Shown here: one piece after another, positions 15,010 to 16,361 of the stretch
Numbering within the stretch: position 1 is the stretch's first letter
How the letters are laid out: the number at the start of each line of letters is the position of its first letter
Source of the DNA: Streptosporangiaceae bacterium
GTDB taxonomy: Bacteria; Actinomycetota; Actinomycetes; Streptosporangiales; Streptosporangiaceae
NCBI GenBank assembly: GCA_030045215.1
Contig: JASIBJ010000362.1
Coordinates: 1 to 16,361, forward strand
Length of the DNA: 16,361 nucleotides
Direction: 5' to 3'
Position numbers and translations under genes: made by a program
The notes under the pieces: generated by a model
Database searches by the model: none
What the model saw: the letters and a program-made list of their open reading frames with translations, nothing else
What the model was told of the DNA's origin: nothing

Positions 15010-15723
15010 CTACCTCGTCTCGGCCCCGGCGCCGCCGCCAACCTGCGCATCGCTTTCCTTCCCCCTGCCTGGCGAGTCCTTCCTTCCCGCGCCCTGGAGC
15101 ACCCCCGTCCCGTCCGCACCGGTGTCGTTCATGCGCAGCACGAACGGGCGCAGCGGGGTGTACCTGATAACACTCATCGAGCACGGATCGACCTGGATTC
15201 GCTGGCTCATGTCAAAGTGCATGCCAAGGCTATCGGCCAGGATTGCTTTGATTACGTCGCCGTGCGAGCACACCAGATAGCACGCCTCGCGGCCGAGTTC
15301 CGCATTCCAGTCCCGAATCGCGCCGACGGCACGCTGCTGCATCTCCAGCATGGACTCCCCGTCCTTGCCAGGAAAGCGCACAGCGCTCGGGTGCGCCTGC
15401 ACGACCTTCCACAGCGGATCGGCCGCAAGGCGCTTCAGCGGCTGCCCGGTCCACTCTCCGTAGCGGCACTCGCCGAGCCGCTCGTCGACGTGCAGCGCTG
15501 CGTCGCCGTCGGCCCGAGCCGCGGCAATCAGCGCCGCCGTCTGCTGACAGCGCTCCAAGGGGCTGGTGACGATGGCATCGAGGCGTACTCCGGCCAGCCG
15601 CGCGCCGAGCGCGGCGGCCTGATCGCGCCCGCGGTCATCCAGCGAGATGCCGGGCAGCCAGCCGGTCAGCGCCTTGCCGGTCGACGCGGTCAGCCCGTGC
15701 CGCACCACGACGACGAGCGTCAT
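15010..15723 (-). CDS. histidine phosphatase, MSMEG_4193 family (TIGR03848)
   Basis: Phosphoglycerate-mutase-fold phosphatase using a phosphohistidine intermediate; the substrate of this subfamily is unknown to me. From the ATG at 15723 it has 237 residues: VVVVRHGLTASTGKALTG with catalytic His9 in the RHG motif, SPLERCQQTA, GECRYGEWTGQPL (the acid residue region), and CSHGDVIKAILADSLGM carrying the second catalytic His. The C-terminal ~35 residues are Gly/Ala-rich and hydrophilic. A GTG 18 bp upstream (15741) is in frame; I chose ATG because family members begin immediately before the first strand. Neither start has a clear ribosome site. It is the first gene of the phosphatase-DUF3090-SCO1664 unit, as in mycobacteria (Rv2135c-Rv2133c order, from memory). 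Confidence 0.92.
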   Translation of the reverse strand: MTLVVVVRHGLTASTGKALTGWLPGISLDDRGRDQAAALGARLAGVRLDAIVTSPLERCQQTAALIAAARADGDAALHVDERLGECRYGEWTGQPLKRLAADPLWKVVQAHPSAVRFPGKDGESMLEMQQRAVGAIRDWNAELGREACYLVCSHGDVIKAILADSLGMHFDMSQRIQVDPCSMSVIRYTPLRPFVLRMNDTGADGTGVLQGAGRKDSPGRGKESDAQVGGGAGAETR

Positions 15724-15757
15724 CGACAGCAGTCCAGCCACCGCGCCCAGGCGCTGT

Positions 15758-15779
15758 ACTGCCTGAGAGCCCCGGCAGT
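15758..15779 (-). other. small inverted repeat upstream of the histidine phosphatase gene
   Basis: ACTGCC (15758-15763) and GGCAGT (15774-15779) can pair around a 10-nt loop, extendable by G-U pairs. It lies 35 nt before the chosen phosphatase start and may be an operator or a leader hairpin. The surrounding stretch to the next gene shows no clear -10/-35 pair. Confidence 0.25.
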
Positions 15780-15824
15780 GTGCTGGCTTCGCGCCCGGGG
15801 GCGGGGAGGGCGAGGTGATCCCGG

Positions 15825-15859
15825 CGGCTGCACGATGTCACGCTACCAGCGTGCAGCCG
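15825..15859 (-). terminator. terminator of the upstream peptide-importer operon
   Basis: CGGCTGCACG and CGTGCAGCCG form a perfect 10-bp stem with a 15-nt loop, beginning 14 nt after the TAG of the ATPase fragment. No U-tract follows on the minus strand. A second hairpin, CACGCT-ACC-AGCGTG (15839-15853), overlaps the loop and right arm and is mutually exclusive with the main stem. Confidence 0.6.
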
Positions 15860-15873
15860 GGCCGCCGTGCTCC

Positions 15874-16361
15874 CTAGAGCGCCGGGGCGGCCGGATCAGC
15901 TGCCGCTAGGGCATCACTGTGCACGGACTCCGCCACGGCCGCCAGGTTGTCCGGGGTGTAGTCCTGCAGCGGGAAGTGGCAGGCCGCGATGTGGCCAGGG
16001 CCGAAGCTGCGCAGCTCCGGCTCCACCTCCGCGCAGATCTCCTGCGCGAACGGGCACCTGGTGCGGAACCGGCAGCCCGATGGCGGGTTAATCGCACTCG
16101 GCAGCTCGCCCTTGACACCGATCCCCTTGCGCGCCCTGGCCACCTCGGGCTCGGGGACCGGGATCGCGGCGATGAGGCCGGCGGTGTACGGGTGGGCCGC
16201 GCGCTCGTAGATGTCGTTGCCGGACCCCATCTCGACCATCTTGCCGAGGTACATCACGCCGATGCGGTCGGCCATGTACTTGACGACCGCGAGGTCGTGC
16301 GAGATGACGATGTAGCTCAGGTCATGGCTGCCCTGCAGCCGCTTCATCAGGTTCAGCACCT
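15874..16361 (-). CDS. peptide ABC importer ATPase, C-terminal fragment (second system, runs off window)
   Basis: C-terminal ~162 residues of an OppF/DppF-type ATPase whose 5' part lies beyond the right edge. Visible are VLNLMKRLQ (just after the Walker B region), the switch His in YIVISHDLAVV, VMYLGKMVEMG, and HPYTAGLIAAIPVPEPE. The oligopeptide-transporter C-terminal domain has all four cysteines, in SGCRFRTRCPFAQEIC and IAACHFP. It is clearly paralogous to the ATPase at 4725-5780 but divergent, so it belongs to a separate importer. The stop TAG is followed at once by a strong hairpin, so it is probably the last gene of its operon. Confidence 0.94.
   Translation of the reverse strand, partial: VLNLMKRLQGSHDLSYIVISHDLAVVKYMADRIGVMYLGKMVEMGSGNDIYERAAHPYTAGLIAAIPVPEPEVARARKGIGVKGELPSAINPPSGCRFRTRCPFAQEICAEVEPELRSFGPGHIAACHFPLQDYTPDNLAAVAESVHSDALAAADPAAPAL

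Noticed and set aside
1..16361. tRNA, rRNA, riboswitch, insertion sequence or attachment sites
   Set aside because: I saw no cloverleaf-like T-loop signature, no transposase or integrase coding sequence, and no terminal inverted or att-type repeats in either strand by eye; a covariance-model search would be the decisive test.

Overview
The window is GC-rich chromosomal DNA from an actinobacterium that has a Pup-proteasome system. The evidence is a mycobacterial-type ARC/Mpa proteasomal ATPase next to the tRNA m1A58 methyltransferase TrmI, plus a set of actinobacteria-restricted families (SCO1664/TIGR03843, DUF3090, MSMEG_4193-type histidine phosphatase, PAC2). GTG starts are frequent and several genes look leaderless. 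A filamentous or soil lineage near Streptosporangiales is plausible, but this is inference only. There is no sign of phage, insertion sequence, CRISPR or plasmid material.

Layout. 1-1268 (-): N-terminal ~70% of ARC, cut by the window edge. 1392-2291 (-): TrmI. 2312-2449: a 55/56-bp tandem repeat ending in a perfect 39-nt palindrome that holds the stop codon of the next gene. 2428-3618 (-): site-2-type M50 metalloprotease with C-terminal CBS domains. 3738-4706 (+): stand-alone RecB-family nuclease with an Fe-S cysteine set, divergent from the protease. 4725-10935 (-): complete oligopeptide/dipeptide ABC importer, transcribed as permease (OppC type), lipoprotein binding protein, permease (OppB type), ATPase, ATPase. 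This is the bldK-style order, with a 14-bp stem-loop between binding protein and second permease. 11224-11715 (-): small membrane protein. 11797-12552 (-): HAD phosphatase, divergent from 12657-13559 (+): PAC2 protein. 13575-15723 (-): SCO1664-family kinase-like protein, DUF3090 zinc-ribbon protein and histidine phosphatase. 15874-16361 (-): C-terminus of an ATPase from a second peptide importer.

The conserved backbone (ARC-TrmI-M50-RecB ... PAC2-SCO1664-DUF3090-phosphatase) is the neighbourhood found around the proteasome and mycothiol genes in many actinobacteria. Two points stand out. The peptide importer occupies the interior, and mshC, which I would expect between SCO1664 and PAC2, is not there (only 15 bp separate those two genes).

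The most interesting unexplained unit is 13575-15723. It combines a protein with a PI4K-like catalytic signature, a zinc-ribbon protein and a histidine phosphatase, next to a PAC2-fold protein. Other points of note are the repeat at 2312-2449, leaderless-looking starts for trmI, the protease, recB and probably the HAD gene, an importer ATPase lacking one of four conserved cysteines, and a PAC2 gene whose best Shine-Dalgarno sequence points to no normal start codon. All intergenic stretches are under 300 bp.
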